A stretch of DNA of 64,000 nt from assembly GCA_040882285.1 (NCBI GenBank), contig JBBEBQ010000005.1, positions 303,681 to 367,680 on the forward strand, written 5' to 3'. Made by a program: the position numbers and the translations under genes. The notes under the pieces are model-generated. The model worked only from the letters and a program-made list of their open reading frames with translations, had not been told where the DNA came from and did not search any database. Every line of letters starts with the position of its first letter. Position 1 is the first letter of the stretch. This DNA comes from Gemmatimonadaceae bacterium (lineage in GTDB: Bacteria; Gemmatimonadota; Gemmatimonadetes; Gemmatimonadales; Gemmatimonadaceae). This document shows, one piece after another, positions 41,689 to 50,606 of the stretch.

Positions 41689-41946
41689 TCAATCCTCGGA
41701 GCGATCTTCCGCGGCTTCCTCACGCCTGCGGCGCAGATCCTCGAGCGCGGGGTTCTGGTGAGTTCTTGGGATCAGCGATTCCTTGTCGTCCGTCTCGGTC
41801 TGCGCCACGCGGGTCTTGTCCTCCGCGTACACCCGCTCATCGGCGGGATTGCTCTTCTGATCGGTAACGGAAGACCCGCGCGGACTGTGTCCGCGCCCGG
41901 TCGGATCGAACTTCCCGGGACCGTGCACTCCTTTTTTCCCTGGCAT
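41689..41946 (-). CDS. Small hydrophilic protein
   Basis: An 85-residue protein made almost only of charged and polar residues ([17 protein letters not shown], then [20 protein letters not shown], then [17 protein letters not shown]). It has no signal peptide and no membrane segment; the composition suggests disorder. The start ATG at 41946 is preceded by GGAG (complement of CTCC). Family not recognised; small hydrophilic proteins like this are often stress-linked, but that is only a guess. It lies between the PfpI-family gene and holB. Confidence 0.6.
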   Translation of the reverse strand: MPGKKGVHGPGKFDPTGRGHSPRGSSVTDQKSNPADERVYAEDKTRVAQTETDDKESLIPRTHQNPALEDLRRRREEAAEDRSED

Positions 41947-41991
41947 GCTGTCTCCTGATGATGGTTCGCGGATTCATAGGGGTCACGAACC

Positions 41992-43068
41992 GTGCCATAT
42001 TCCGGCATGCCTCTGATTCCGCTGTACGGACACGCCTCGCTGCGCAAACGGCTGGCGCGGAGCGCGGCGGCGGGACGGCTGCCGTCCAGCCTGCTGCTCC
42101 ACGGCCCCGCGGGGATCGGCAAGCAGCGTCTCGCGCTCTGGCTGGCGCAGCTGCTGCTGTGCTCGGGAGAAGATCGCCCGTGCGGCAAGTGCCAGCACTG
42201 CCGCTACATGCGCGAGCTGCAGCACCCCGATCTGCACTGGTTCTTTCCGCGGCCGCGGCTCAAGGATTCCGATCCCGATCCAGACGACGTGCGGGACGAT
42301 TACCGCGAGGCGGTCGTCGAGCGCGTCGAGGAGGGCGGGCTGTACGCGGCACCGTCGGGGAGCGAGGGGATCTTCATCGCCGCAGTGCGCTCGCTGACAC
42401 GCGACGCGCTGCTCTCGCCCGCGCTGGCGGCGCGCAAAGTCTTCGTGATCGGCGATGCCGAACGCATGGTGTCGCAGGAGGGAGCCGACCAGGCGGCGAA
42501 CGCGCTGCTCAAGCTGCTGGAGGAGCCGCCGGCGGACACCTTCTTCATCCTCACGTCGAGCGAGCCCGCGGCCCTGCTGCCCACCATCCGCTCGCGAGTG
42601 GCGGCCGTGCGCGTGCCGCGGCTGACGGAAAAAGAGGTAGCGGAGTTTCTCCAGGACGAGGCCGTGCGGGTCTTTCTGAAGACGACGAAGCGCTCGGAGC
42701 CGCGGGCGGATCTGCTCGGCGGAGCGCCCGGACGCATCCTGAACGAATCCGAGGACGCGCAGGCGATCACGGTCGCGCGCCGGATGCTGGACGCCGCCGC
42801 GGGCCGGACGCCGGAGCGATTCTCCCTCGCCCTCACGCGCGGCGTGAGCAATGCGCGCGGCGCGTTCACCGATTCGCTCGACGCCTTGACCGTGCTGCTG
42901 TCCGAGCGGACCCGCGAGGCGGTGTCGCGCGACGACCGGCCGAGAGCCGCGCGGCTCGCGGCGGCCGCGGACCTCGTGGAGATCGCCAAGGAGCGAGCGG
43001 CGGGCAACGTGAATCCGCAGCTCGTCACCGCCAAGCTCGTGCTCGACCTGAGCGAGCATCTGTCGTGA
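41992..43068 (+). CDS. holB: DNA polymerase III delta-prime clamp-loader subunit
   Basis: A 358-residue clamp-loader protein that helps load the beta clamp. The P-loop [10 protein letters not shown] (about residues 36-45) is kept. The zinc site CGKCQHCR (about 64-71) is a three-cysteine form plus an upstream Cys. [19 protein letters not shown] and the TIRSRV sensor region follow. GTG start at 41992; the in-frame ATG at 42007 is an alternative. The stop overlaps the moaC GTG (GTGA). Confidence 0.95.
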   Translation: MPYSGMPLIPLYGHASLRKRLARSAAAGRLPSSLLLHGPAGIGKQRLALWLAQLLLCSGEDRPCGKCQHCRYMRELQHPDLHWFFPRPRLKDSDPDPDDVRDDYREAVVERVEEGGLYAAPSGSEGIFIAAVRSLTRDALLSPALAARKVFVIGDAERMVSQEGADQAANALLKLLEEPPADTFFILTSSEPAALLPTIRSRVAAVRVPRLTEKEVAEFLQDEAVRVFLKTTKRSEPRADLLGGAPGRILNESEDAQAITVARRMLDAAAGRTPERFSLALTRGVSNARGAFTDSLDALTVLLSERTREAVSRDDRPRAARLAAAADLVEIAKERAAGNVNPQLVTAKLVLDLSEHLS

Positions 43069-43550
43069 GCGAGCCGGGCGACGCGGGCGCGAAGCTCAGC
43101 CACGTGGACGCGAGCGGGCGGGCCCGCATGGTGGACGTGACCGCGAAACCGGCGACGGAGCGGATGGCGCGCGCGCGCGGAGAGATCCGCATGCAGGCGG
43201 CGACTCTGACGGCGATCCGTGAGAACCAGGCGCCGAAGGGCGACGTGCTGGGAGTGGCGCGAGTCGCCGGCGTCCTCGCCGCGAAGCGAACGGCGGAGCT
43301 GATTCCGCTGTGCCACTCGCTTCCGCTCACCGACGTGGACGTCGCTTTCGAGCTGGACGACGCGCTCCCGGGTGTGCGCGTCGAAGCGATCGCGCGGACG
43401 GTGGGCCGCACGGGCGTGGAGATGGAGGCGATCGTCGCGGTGTCGGTGGCGCTGATCACCGTGTACGACATGGCCAAGGCGATCGACAAGACGATGGTCC
43501 TTGGAGGGATCGAGCTGGTAGAGAAGCGCGGGGGTAAGTCAGGCCAATAG
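43065..43550 (+). CDS. moaC: Cyclic pyranopterin monophosphate synthase MoaC
   Basis: A 161-residue enzyme of molybdenum-cofactor synthesis, acting after MoaA to form cyclic pyranopterin monophosphate. [32 protein letters not shown] and [20 protein letters not shown] are hallmarks, and the catalytic lysine in the last of these is kept. The GTG at 43065 overlaps the holB stop, so DNA replication and cofactor genes share a message. No other moa gene is in the window. Confidence 0.97.
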   Translation: MSEPGDAGAKLSHVDASGRARMVDVTAKPATERMARARGEIRMQAATLTAIRENQAPKGDVLGVARVAGVLAAKRTAELIPLCHSLPLTDVDVAFELDDALPGVRVEAIARTVGRTGVEMEAIVAVSVALITVYDMAKAIDKTMVLGGIELVEKRGGKSGQ

Positions 43551-43576
43551 GAGTGTGCACGTGACGCAATGCGTGT

Positions 43577-43615
43577 GGTCAGGCTCGAGCCCGGGTGCCG
43601 GGGCCGATCCTGACC
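43577..43615. terminator. Hairpin after moaC
   Basis: The arms GGTCAGG and CCTGACC with an inner GCCCGG/CCGGGGC pairing form a stable structure 27 bases past the moaC stop. No T-run follows, so it may end transcription with Rho or only protect the 3' end. Confidence 0.45.
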
Positions 43616-43731
43616 GGCTCCCCAAACCATCACGCGGCTTCCCCCTCCCCCTTCCGCGCGTCACGGCGGGAACGTCTATTTACGCCCGCTAACGCTGGCT
43701 TGAGTTCGGCACACCACCGACTGAGGCACAC

Positions 43732-45330
43732 TTGAGCACGTCATCTTCTCACGAGGCATGGGGCACCCGCATCGGGTTGATCCTTGCCATGGCGGGCAAC
43801 GCCGTCGGGCTGGGTAATTTCCTGAGGTTTCCACGACAGGCCGCGGTGAACGGCGGCGGGTCGTTCATGATCACCTACTTCATCGCGCTGCTCCTGCTCG
43901 GCATCCCGCTGATGTGGATCGAGTGGGGCGTGGGGCGGAACGGCGGCCGGTTCAGGAAGGGCCACATCCCCGGGATGTTCGCGGCGATCTGGAAGCATCC
44001 CGCGGCCAAATACCTCGGCATCATCGGCATGATCGTGCCGTTGACCGTGATGATCTACTACACGTACATCGAGAGCTGGACGCTCGCGTTCTCCTTCTTC
44101 TCGATCACGAAGGACTACTGGGGCAACACCTCGCAGGAAGCGATGGTGGGGTACCTCCAGTCGTATCAGGGGATCACCGCGGGCAGCAGCCACATGACCG
44201 CGCTCGGCTTCTTCCTGGTTACGCTCGCGATCAACATCTGGGTGCTGTCGCGCGGGATATCCGGGGGAATCGAGAAGCTGGCGCGGATAGGAATGCCGAT
44301 CCTGTTCCTGTTCGCCGTGGTTCTCATGGTCGTCGTGATCTTCCTTCCGGCGGGCCCTGGCGGCGAGACCGCGTGGCAGGGACTGCAATTCATCTACAAC
44401 CCGGATTTCTCCCGCCTCGACGAGCCGAGCGTCTGGCTGGCGTCGGCCGGACAGATCTTCTTCACTCTGTCCGTGGGCATGGGCTCTTTGCAGGCATACG
44501 CATCCTACCTGTCGAAGAAAGACGACATCGCGCTGAACGGCATCGCCACCGCGGCGACCAATGAGACCGCCGAAGTCATCCTCGGCGGCACGATCGCGAT
44601 CCCGGCGGCGGTAGTGTTCTTCGGCGTCACCGGCGCGATGGCGGTGGCGCAGTCCGGCTCGTTCAACCTCGGCTTCGCGACGATGCCGGTGGTGTTTCAG
44701 CAGATGCCGATGGGCAACGTGCTCGGCTTCATGTGGTTCATGCTGCTCTTCTTCGCCGGCATCACTTCGTCGGTCGCGATGCTCACGCCGATCGTGGCGT
44801 TCTTCCGGGAGGAATTCGGCTGGAAGCGCGAGATCATCGCCTGGTCGTTCGGACTGGTCACGCTGCTGTTCGGCCTGATGAACATCTTCTGGCTGCAGTA
44901 CGGCTTCCTCGACGAGTGGGACTACTGGGCGGGGACGTTCGGCCTGGTGGTGCTCGCCGTGATCGAGACGGTGCTCTTCATGTGGGTGTTCAAGCCGGAG
45001 AACGCGTGGGCGTCGATCCACCAGGGCGCGGACATCCAGATCCCGCGCATCTTCAAGTTCGTGATGACGTACGTCACGCCGGTGTACCTGCTCTTCATTC
45101 TCGGATGGTGGGGCTTCCAGGACGCCATTCCGATTCTCACCAACGCCAAGGCGGCCGGCGGCGGAACGCTCACGGCGGAGATGCATCCTTACGTCACGAC
45201 GGCTCGACTGGTGATCGTCGGCTTCGCCGTCGTGTTCGCGTTCCTCATCCGGATCGCGTGGAAGCGCAACAACTATGACGACCGCGCCGGCTTCGTGGAA
45301 GTCGACCAGTCAGGGAGGACGGCGGTATGA
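43732..45330 (+). CDS. Sodium:neurotransmitter-symporter family transporter
   Basis: A 532-residue inner-membrane transporter of the NSS (LeuT-like) family with twelve hydrophobic segments. TM1 carries MAGNAVGLGNFLRFPRQAAVNGG, the sodium- and substrate-binding unwound helix; TM6 to TM8 lie around FFTLSVGMGSLQAYASYL. These proteins take up amino acids or related solutes with sodium. The TTG start at 43732 lacks a clear ribosome-binding site. The ATG of the small partner gene overlaps the stop (ATGA). Confidence 0.94.
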   Translation: MSTSSSHEAWGTRIGLILAMAGNAVGLGNFLRFPRQAAVNGGGSFMITYFIALLLLGIPLMWIEWGVGRNGGRFRKGHIPGMFAAIWKHPAAKYLGIIGMIVPLTVMIYYTYIESWTLAFSFFSITKDYWGNTSQEAMVGYLQSYQGITAGSSHMTALGFFLVTLAINIWVLSRGISGGIEKLARIGMPILFLFAVVLMVVVIFLPAGPGGETAWQGLQFIYNPDFSRLDEPSVWLASAGQIFFTLSVGMGSLQAYASYLSKKDDIALNGIATAATNETAEVILGGTIAIPAAVVFFGVTGAMAVAQSGSFNLGFATMPVVFQQMPMGNVLGFMWFMLLFFAGITSSVAMLTPIVAFFREEFGWKREIIAWSFGLVTLLFGLMNIFWLQYGFLDEWDYWAGTFGLVVLAVIETVLFMWVFKPENAWASIHQGADIQIPRIFKFVMTYVTPVYLLFILGWWGFQDAIPILTNAKAAGGGTLTAEMHPYVTTARLVIVGFAVVFAFLIRIAWKRNNYDDRAGFVEVDQSGRTAV

Positions 45331-45485
45331 CACCGGGAGCGATCATCTTCATGGCCCTGAGCTGGGGGTTCGTGCTCGGGCTGGTCTCGTGGGCGTTTTA
45401 TCGGCTGCTGACTCACAAGAAGCATCACGATCCGGATGGAATCGGGCCGGCAGTGCCGCCGGAGGGGTCGGTGACGGGCAGATAG
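45327..45485 (+). CDS. MetS-like small NSS transporter subunit
   Basis: A 52-residue, single-helix membrane protein whose ATG overlaps the transporter stop. It starts TPGAIIFMALSWGFVLGLVS with the helix, ends in a His/Pro-rich cytosolic tail (THKKHHDPDGIGPAVPPEG), and matches the MetS family. In Corynebacterium, MetP (NSS) needs such a MetS subunit for methionine uptake. The usual length is about 50-60. It suggests a neutral amino acid substrate, without proving methionine. It is too short for common gene-finding limits. Confidence 0.88.
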   Translation: MTPGAIIFMALSWGFVLGLVSWAFYRLLTHKKHHDPDGIGPAVPPEGSVTGR

Positions 45486-45652
45486 TTCCACTGCCACTTC
45501 GACTGCCACTTAGAACTGCCAAGCTGCGAGCTGCCAGCTGGAAGCGGCCAGCTGCGAGCTGCCTACGATTCTGACCGTCAACATCGTTCGCAGCTCGTAG
45601 CTGGCGGCGTTTTTCGCTGGCCGCTCGCAGCTTGGCTGTTCTATGTGGCAGT
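45486..45652. repeat. Heptad element with 37-bp inverted arms
   Basis: Arms 45502-45538 and 45616-45652 are reverse complements at 34 of 37 positions. From 45513 on, the 7-bp period is exact (CAAGCTG, CGAGCTG, CCAGCTG, GAAGCGG, CCAGCTG, CGAGCTG). Its right end carries the stop codon and the last four codons of the MFS gene. It shares GCTGCGAGCT and GTGGCAGTTT words with the element at 28742. Confidence 0.93.
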
Positions 45653-46840
45653 TTCCCGTCTGAGCCGCGCTAGCCGTTTAATCGCGACGATCCCCGCCGC
45701 CGGGCCGAGTGCCAGAAAAAAGAGCGCCCACCGCCATCCCACGCGCGCGGCGAACTCCGGAACGAGCTGCATCGGCAGCATCGTCAGCAGAAACCCGAGC
45801 GACGTCTGCATCGTGAGCGCGGTACCCACCGCGTGCCGCGGCACCGACTCCGTCACGAGCGTGCTGAATTGCGCGCTGTCTGCGATCACGAAGAAGCCCC
45901 ACGCCATGGCGAAGGGCGCGAGCAGCCAGAGCGAGGTTCCGAACAACAGCGCGCTCAGGAGGCAGCATGCGCCGCTGGCCACGAGCGAGATGGTGACGAG
46001 CTTCTCTCTCCCTTCCTTGTCGGCGAACAGTCCGCCCCAGACGCATCCCGCTCCACCGATGGCGATGGCGAGGAACGAGAGCAGCGTGACGGGTGCGGTG
46101 GAATCCGGATTGCGCGCGAGCACGCTCGCCGCGAGGAAGGCGGGGATCCACGTCCACACCGCGTACAGCTCGAACATGTGGCCAAGGTAGCTCGCCGTCG
46201 CGAGCCGCCACTCGCGGACGCGCGCGACCGAGCCGACCAGCCCCCAGGAGAACGGCCGCGATGCGAACGCGTACGGCCCGTCCCGGAATCCGATCCACAC
46301 CAGCAACGCGGCGATGGCCGCGCCCGCCGACGCGGCGAGCACGACGGGCGCGGGGCCCGTCTCGGGAATCGCGTTCACCAGATACGGCGTGGCTTTCCCG
46401 ATCGTGAGCGCTCCGACGATCGTGCCGATCGCGAGTCCCCGCTGGGTCAGGAACCACGTCGCGATCATCTTCATCGCCGGCGGATACACTCCCGCGAGGA
46501 AGAATCCGGTGAGGAACCGTAGCGCCAGCGCGCCCTGGTAGCCGTCCACCGAGAGAATCGCCGCGTTCGCGGCGGCGCCCGCCAGCGCGGACAGCGCGAA
46601 CAGCGTGCGCGAGCGGACGATGTCGGCGAGGTTGAGCGTCGCGGCGACGGCCGTCCCGGCGACGAAGCCGAGCTGCACCACCGTGGTGAGCCAGCCTGCC
46701 TCCGACGCGGACAGCCCCCACAGCGCGGCGAGCTGCGGCGACACCGCGCTCGCGGAGAACCAGAGCGACATTCCGAGCAGCTCGGCACTACCGAGCAGGG
46801 CCAGCGCCCGCCACTTTCCGGAGTCGGCCACCTCTTGCAT
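45641..46840 (-). CDS. Major facilitator superfamily transporter
   Basis: A 399-residue transporter with about twelve membrane segments. The ATG at 46840 is chosen because longer in-frame extensions are low-complexity. TM1-2 carry ALLGSAELLGMSLWFSASAV and the loop motif LNLADIVRSRTLF; TM4 has GFFLAGVYPPAMKMIATWFL. It resembles nitrate/cyanate (NarK/CynX)-like and sugar-phosphate-type MFS families, but the substrate is not clear. Its last four codons and stop (ETAT, TAG) are provided by the right arm of the heptad element. Confidence 0.9.
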   Translation of the reverse strand: MQEVADSGKWRALALLGSAELLGMSLWFSASAVSPQLAALWGLSASEAGWLTTVVQLGFVAGTAVAATLNLADIVRSRTLFALSALAGAAANAAILSVDGYQGALALRFLTGFFLAGVYPPAMKMIATWFLTQRGLAIGTIVGALTIGKATPYLVNAIPETGPAPVVLAASAGAAIAALLVWIGFRDGPYAFASRPFSWGLVGSVARVREWRLATASYLGHMFELYAVWTWIPAFLAASVLARNPDSTAPVTLLSFLAIAIGGAGCVWGGLFADKEGREKLVTISLVASGACCLLSALLFGTSLWLLAPFAMAWGFFVIADSAQFSTLVTESVPRHAVGTALTMQTSLGFLLTMLPMQLVPEFAARVGWRWALFFLALGPAAGIVAIKRLARLRRETAT

Positions 46841-47180
46841 GGCCGAAAAGGTAGCAAGGGGAAATAGATGCAGGACGAGCGCCGCGCGCTGGTGCTGCCC
46901 TCCGTCGCCACGGTGCGGCCCGACCTGGGATCCGGCGGACGAGCGCGAGGAGTCGTTGCCCCGCGCGAAGGAAGTTGGGGCGGGCCGCGCGCCCAACCCG
47001 GCGCTGCGGATGATGTCGCGACCCCACAATGCTCCAGACGAAAAAAAGGGCTGACGAAAGTCAGCCTTTTTTTTGTCGGAGGGGCGCTTCCGATCAGTCC
47101 TGCTAGACTGCCGCCCCGGAGCGAGGACGGAGGGTCCGGACAACGCCCCTCCGCCTCGTTCTTCGCGACGGCATCGCTAC
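46841..47180. other. GC-rich gap, no gene seen
   Basis: 340 bases between the MFS start and the DUF3494 gene end. About 46868-47030 is GC-rich and partly self-complementary (GTTGGGGCG / CGCCCAAC) and ends in a bidirectional terminator at 47041-47074. No ORF of coding character is present. A plus-strand RNA of about 200 bases ending at that terminator would be possible but is not supported by any known RNA family I could recognise. Confidence 0.35.
47041..47074. terminator. Bidirectional terminator
   Basis: AAAAAAAGGGCTGAC-GAAA-GTCAGCCTTTTTTTT: a 7-bp perfect stem with a GAAA loop, an A-run in front and a T-run behind. It ends the minus-strand gene at 47181 and could end plus-strand transcripts too. 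Confidence 0.95.
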
Positions 47181-48107
47181 TTACTTGTTGCCACCCTTGC
47201 GGCCCGGGTTGCCGGGGGTCCCGTCGAGCTCGTCATTCGACCGGCTCGGATCGCCCTGGTTCGAGTTGCCCGGATCGCAGATCTCGGGTCCGTTCCCCAC
47301 GCCCTGGTTGCAGCGCTGCCCCGCGTTGCCGCTGCCTTTGCGACCCTCGCAGCCGGTAACGTCGGTGCCTGTGATCGTCACGTCGCCGACGCCGGAGGCT
47401 CCCGCCCAAGCATTGCCGTCGAACGTTCCACGGGTCAAGGTGATGCCCGCCCAAGCGAGAATCGTTCCGATGAAGTGCGAATCGGTCATGGTCGCGGCCG
47501 CGGTGGTCAACCATGTGACGTCGCACGCCTGAGCGCCGTTGGCCAAGATCACATTGAAGCTGCTGCCCGTGAGTGCGCCAGAAACCAGGAAGGTATACGA
47601 CCCGCCGCCGTTGAGCGTCAACGTGCCGGTCTTCGTCACCGCGGTGACACAGTAGGTACCGGGCGAGAGCGTCACGCCAGCGAGGGTACCCGTCAAGGTA
47701 TTGGCCGCGGTGCAGTCCCCCAGTTCTGGCGCGAGCAACTCATACTCATTGACGAAGGCGTTGAAAGCCGCCTGGGCGGCTGCATCCCCCACGTGAACCG
47801 ACCCCGTGATGGGGCACCTGGTCCTGGTGACCGAGCCGGTGGGGGGGCCTTGGAAGGTGCCCACGTCTCCGGTGATCTTCCCGTCGGTGCAGGTCACCTC
47901 CGCGTTGGCGAGCACCACGAAATTCGACCCCTGGGCCGAATGGCCGTTGCTCGAGCTGGAGAGGAGCGGGGGCGCGATGATCGGGGACGCGGGGTCGCTG
48001 TCGCTGCACGCCGCGGTGAGCAGCGCCAATGTGAGGAGGATTCCTGCGGCAAATCCGGGCGGAGCGAACGCCCGTGCCAGTTGCAGTGGATGGTTGTGCG
48101 TGCGCAT
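47181..48107 (-). CDS. DUF3494 (ice-binding-like) lipoprotein
   Basis: A 308-residue predicted lipoprotein (LLTAAC, Cys34). The ATG at 48107 is chosen because AAGGAG lies seven bases upstream. Residues 50-250 match the DUF3494 beta-helix: NFVVLANAEVTCTDGKITGD, GTLTLNGGGSYTFLVSG, and ATMTDSHFIGTILAWAGITL, which build the ladder of turns used by ice-binding and adhesin-like proteins. A Gly/Asn/Asp-rich C-terminus (NQGDPSRSNDELDG) lies after the fold. Binding of ice or other surfaces is inferred from the fold only. Confidence 0.9.
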   Translation of the reverse strand: MRTHNHPLQLARAFAPPGFAAGILLTLALLTAACSDSDPASPIIAPPLLSSSSNGHSAQGSNFVVLANAEVTCTDGKITGDVGTFQGPPTGSVTRTRCPITGSVHVGDAAAQAAFNAFVNEYELLAPELGDCTAANTLTGTLAGVTLSPGTYCVTAVTKTGTLTLNGGGSYTFLVSGALTGSSFNVILANGAQACDVTWLTTAAATMTDSHFIGTILAWAGITLTRGTFDGNAWAGASGVGDVTITGTDVTGCEGRKGSGNAGQRCNQGVGNGPEICDPGNSNQGDPSRSNDELDGTPGNPGRKGGNK

Positions 48108-48555
48108 GTGGGTCTCCTTGGGGTAATCGTGGTTCTCAGTCATCAAATTTCTGAAAGGAGCTGGGCGCGGTCTCCCGCACCCGGCGAATCCTCTCTGAGT
48201 TCCATCTATTATTTCTTTCGGCGCCGTGAGTAGTGCTCCCACCACTCCGCGGCGATGACGTTTCCAATCCGAACCCCAGTGATACCCGGTAAGACGATGA
48301 GCAAGGAGAGTGTCCCAACGATTCGTTGTTCTGCATTTTCGCGGCCACAGCTGAGTTGGACCGTGCCCGCGAAGGTTAACCATCGTTAACACTTTGGTCC
48401 CACGTCTCGCGGCTACTCCTATGAAAACACGAACGCCGGGCCTTTTTGGGGCGCCGGCGAACGGTTCTTGCTCCCAGAAACCCGCAGCGGGCTGGCTTTG
48501 GATAAATCATTGGATACGGCTGGTTTTCCTATCCCGAAAAACGCGTAACTCCTTA
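48108..48555. other. Long gap upstream of the DUF3494 gene
   Basis: 448 bases without a gene. Next to tRNA-Lys (about 48430-48465) a GC-rich inverted repeat (CGCCGG / CCGGCG) could end that transcript. A stretch of AT-rich bases near 48200-48230 and 48380-48420 suits the promoter of the lipoprotein gene. Nothing else is recognisable. Confidence 0.4.
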
Positions 48556-48628
<73 letters not shown>

Positions 48629-48792
48629 TGATGCTCTGCCAATATAACCCGGAGAAAAATCGGACCGATCAGGTCGGGTCGCCATCGTCGTCGTGGGCGG
48701 ATATTCGACCGACATCCCAATGCCGCGCCGCGGTCGGCAGCGTACGGTAAACACGCTCGCCAAACACCGCCTTCCGGCCTATCTTTGGGAAA

Positions 48793-49323
48793 GTGAAAAT
48801 CACCTTCTCCCTCCTGCACAAGCTCGACCGCCGCGATCGCGCCCTCTTCACGCGCTGGGCGATCGGCTCCGCGGCTACCCACGCGGTCCAGCGCTTCTGG
48901 CGCATCATCACGCACCTCGGCGGGGTTCAGGTAACGGTGACGGCGGGGCTGGTGCCGCTGGCGTTCGGCCAGGACCTGCTGCAGCTCGCCGCCTGGAACG
49001 CGCTCGTCACGCTCGGCATCTCGCACTTCGTCGTGCAGATCATGAAGCGCAAGCTGAGCCGGCCGCGTCCGTCCACCGGCATCGGCTGCTCGACGTTCAT
49101 CGAGGAGCCGGACCGGTTTTCCTGTCCTTCGGGGCACGCCGCCGCCGCAATGTCCGTCGCCTTCGTGTACGCGATGGCGTTCCCGGCATGGGCCGCGCCG
49201 TTGCTCGCTCTTGCCCTGGCGGTTGGCGCGTCACGCGTCTTCCTCGGTGTGCATTACCCGGGTGATGTCGTTATCGGTCAGGCGATCGCGATTCTCACCG
49301 GAGCGTTAGTAATCGCGAGCTGA
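48793..49323 (+). CDS. PAP2-family membrane phosphatase
   Basis: A 176-residue membrane protein with five or six helices and the three PAP2 catalytic motifs: KRKLSRPRP, PSGHAAA (with SCPSGH at about residue 110), and SRVFLGVHYPGDV. These enzymes remove phosphate from lipid phosphates such as phosphatidate or undecaprenyl diphosphate. The GTG at 48793 gives a hydrophilic start. Its TGA overlaps the next gene's ATG (TGATG), tying it to two glycosyltransferases; a shared glycolipid path is therefore likely. Confidence 0.92.
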   Translation: MKITFSLLHKLDRRDRALFTRWAIGSAATHAVQRFWRIITHLGGVQVTVTAGLVPLAFGQDLLQLAAWNALVTLGISHFVVQIMKRKLSRPRPSTGIGCSTFIEEPDRFSCPSGHAAAAMSVAFVYAMAFPAWAAPLLALALAVGASRVFLGVHYPGDVVIGQAIAILTGALVIAS

Positions 49324-50606
49324 TGGCCGGCACGCGATCGCCGGCCGCGCAGGACTCCCGCTCGGAAGTGACGCTCGAGCAGACTCTTTTTCCGGCCGGT
49401 ATCCCCGCGGCAATGGATCTCCGCACGGCCGCGCTGCCGGCGAAGCTCAGACCTGACGCGCGCATCGGCGTCCTCGACATCACCGAATTCTTCGGCGAAA
49501 CCACGGGCGGGATCCGCACGTACCTCCTGGAGAAGGCGAAGTACGTCGAGGCGTCGCCGTCGCTGCGGCACGTGCTGGTGGTCCCCGGGCCCGGCGACTC
49601 CGTCACCGAGAGCGAAGGCGTGCGCTGCTACCGCCTGCGCGGCCAGCCGGTGCCGACGCAGCACCCGTACAGGTTCATGGCCGGACTCCGCGCCAACACG
49701 CGCATTGTCGCGCACGAGCGCCCGGACATCATCGAGGTCGGAAGCACGGGCATCGTGCCGTGGATAGTGAGCCGCGCGTCGCGCGGCACGGACATCCCGA
49801 TCGTGTGCTTCTTTCACAGCGACTTCCCCAACATCATCGCGCCGCACCACAAGACCGGCGTCGCCTGGACCGCGGCGAGGGAGATGGCGTACGGCTATCT
49901 GCGCGCGCTCGACAAGCTGTTCGTCACCACCCTGGTCGCGTCCGACTTCTCCGCGTCCGAGCTGCGGCGGGTCGGCGTGGAGAACACGGTGCGCGTGCCG
50001 ATGGGAGTGGATCTCGACGGCTTCCATCCGCGCAGGAAAGAGCACGCGGCCGAGACACGGCGGAAGCACTCGCTGCCCGAGGGTCCGCTGACCGCGTACG
50101 TCGGCCGGTTCGCGCGCGAGAAGGACCTGCACGTCCTCATCGACGCGTGGAGCATCGTCGAGCGCCGCACCGACGCAACTCTGTTGCTGATCGGAGACGG
50201 ACCGCTCAAGGCGGAACTGCGCGCCCGCGCGAAATCAAAGCGCATCCTCTGGCTCCCCTTTGAGAAGAGCCGCGACGCGCTGGCCGACCTGGTAGCGGCG
50301 CTGGATTTCTACATCGCGCCCGGACCGGTGGAGACGTTCGGGCTCGCGGCGGTGGAAGCGCTCGCGTCGGGGATCCCGGTGCTGTCGTGCGATCGTGGCG
50401 CGGTAGCCGAGCACGTCCAACGATCGGGCGCGGGCCGCCTGTTCGTCACCGGCAGTGCGCCCAATCTGGCCGAGGAAGTCTCCGCGATGCTGCGGGAAGA
50501 TTTGCCCGCGCTCGGCGCGAAGGGCCGGGAGCACGCGGAGCGCGAGCACAGCTGGTCGGGAACCTTCGACCGCCTCTTCCAGGTGTACGCCGGGATCGCG
50601 AAGTGA
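49323..50606 (+). CDS. GT-B glycosyltransferase, GT4-like (first of pair)
   Basis: A 427-residue GT-B enzyme. The N-terminal half (FGETTGGIRTYLLEKAKYVE) contains the acceptor site. The C-terminal half has VGRFAREKDLHVLIDAW, LLLIGDGPLKAEL and the donor motif GPVETFGLAAVEALASGIPV (E-x7-E). Sugar donor and acceptor unknown; the fold family includes mannosyl- and glucosyltransferases on lipids. It overlaps both the PAP2 gene and the next glycosyltransferase. The first 45 residues are an extra segment with no clear function. Confidence 0.9.
   Translation: MAGTRSPAAQDSRSEVTLEQTLFPAGIPAAMDLRTAALPAKLRPDARIGVLDITEFFGETTGGIRTYLLEKAKYVEASPSLRHVLVVPGPGDSVTESEGVRCYRLRGQPVPTQHPYRFMAGLRANTRIVAHERPDIIEVGSTGIVPWIVSRASRGTDIPIVCFFHSDFPNIIAPHHKTGVAWTAAREMAYGYLRALDKLFVTTLVASDFSASELRRVGVENTVRVPMGVDLDGFHPRRKEHAAETRRKHSLPEGPLTAYVGRFAREKDLHVLIDAWSIVERRTDATLLLIGDGPLKAELRARAKSKRILWLPFEKSRDALADLVAALDFYIAPGPVETFGLAAVEALASGIPVLSCDRGAVAEHVQRSGAGRLFVTGSAPNLAEEVSAMLREDLPALGAKGREHAEREHSWSGTFDRLFQVYAGIAK

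Noticed and set aside
43577-43615. Riboswitch before the NSS transporter
   Set aside because: Only a simple two-part hairpin is visible, with no conserved aptamer features that I can recognise.
46868-47359. A plus-strand ORF of 163 codons
   Set aside because: It runs through a strong terminator and the antisense of the DUF3494 gene and has no coding-like composition.
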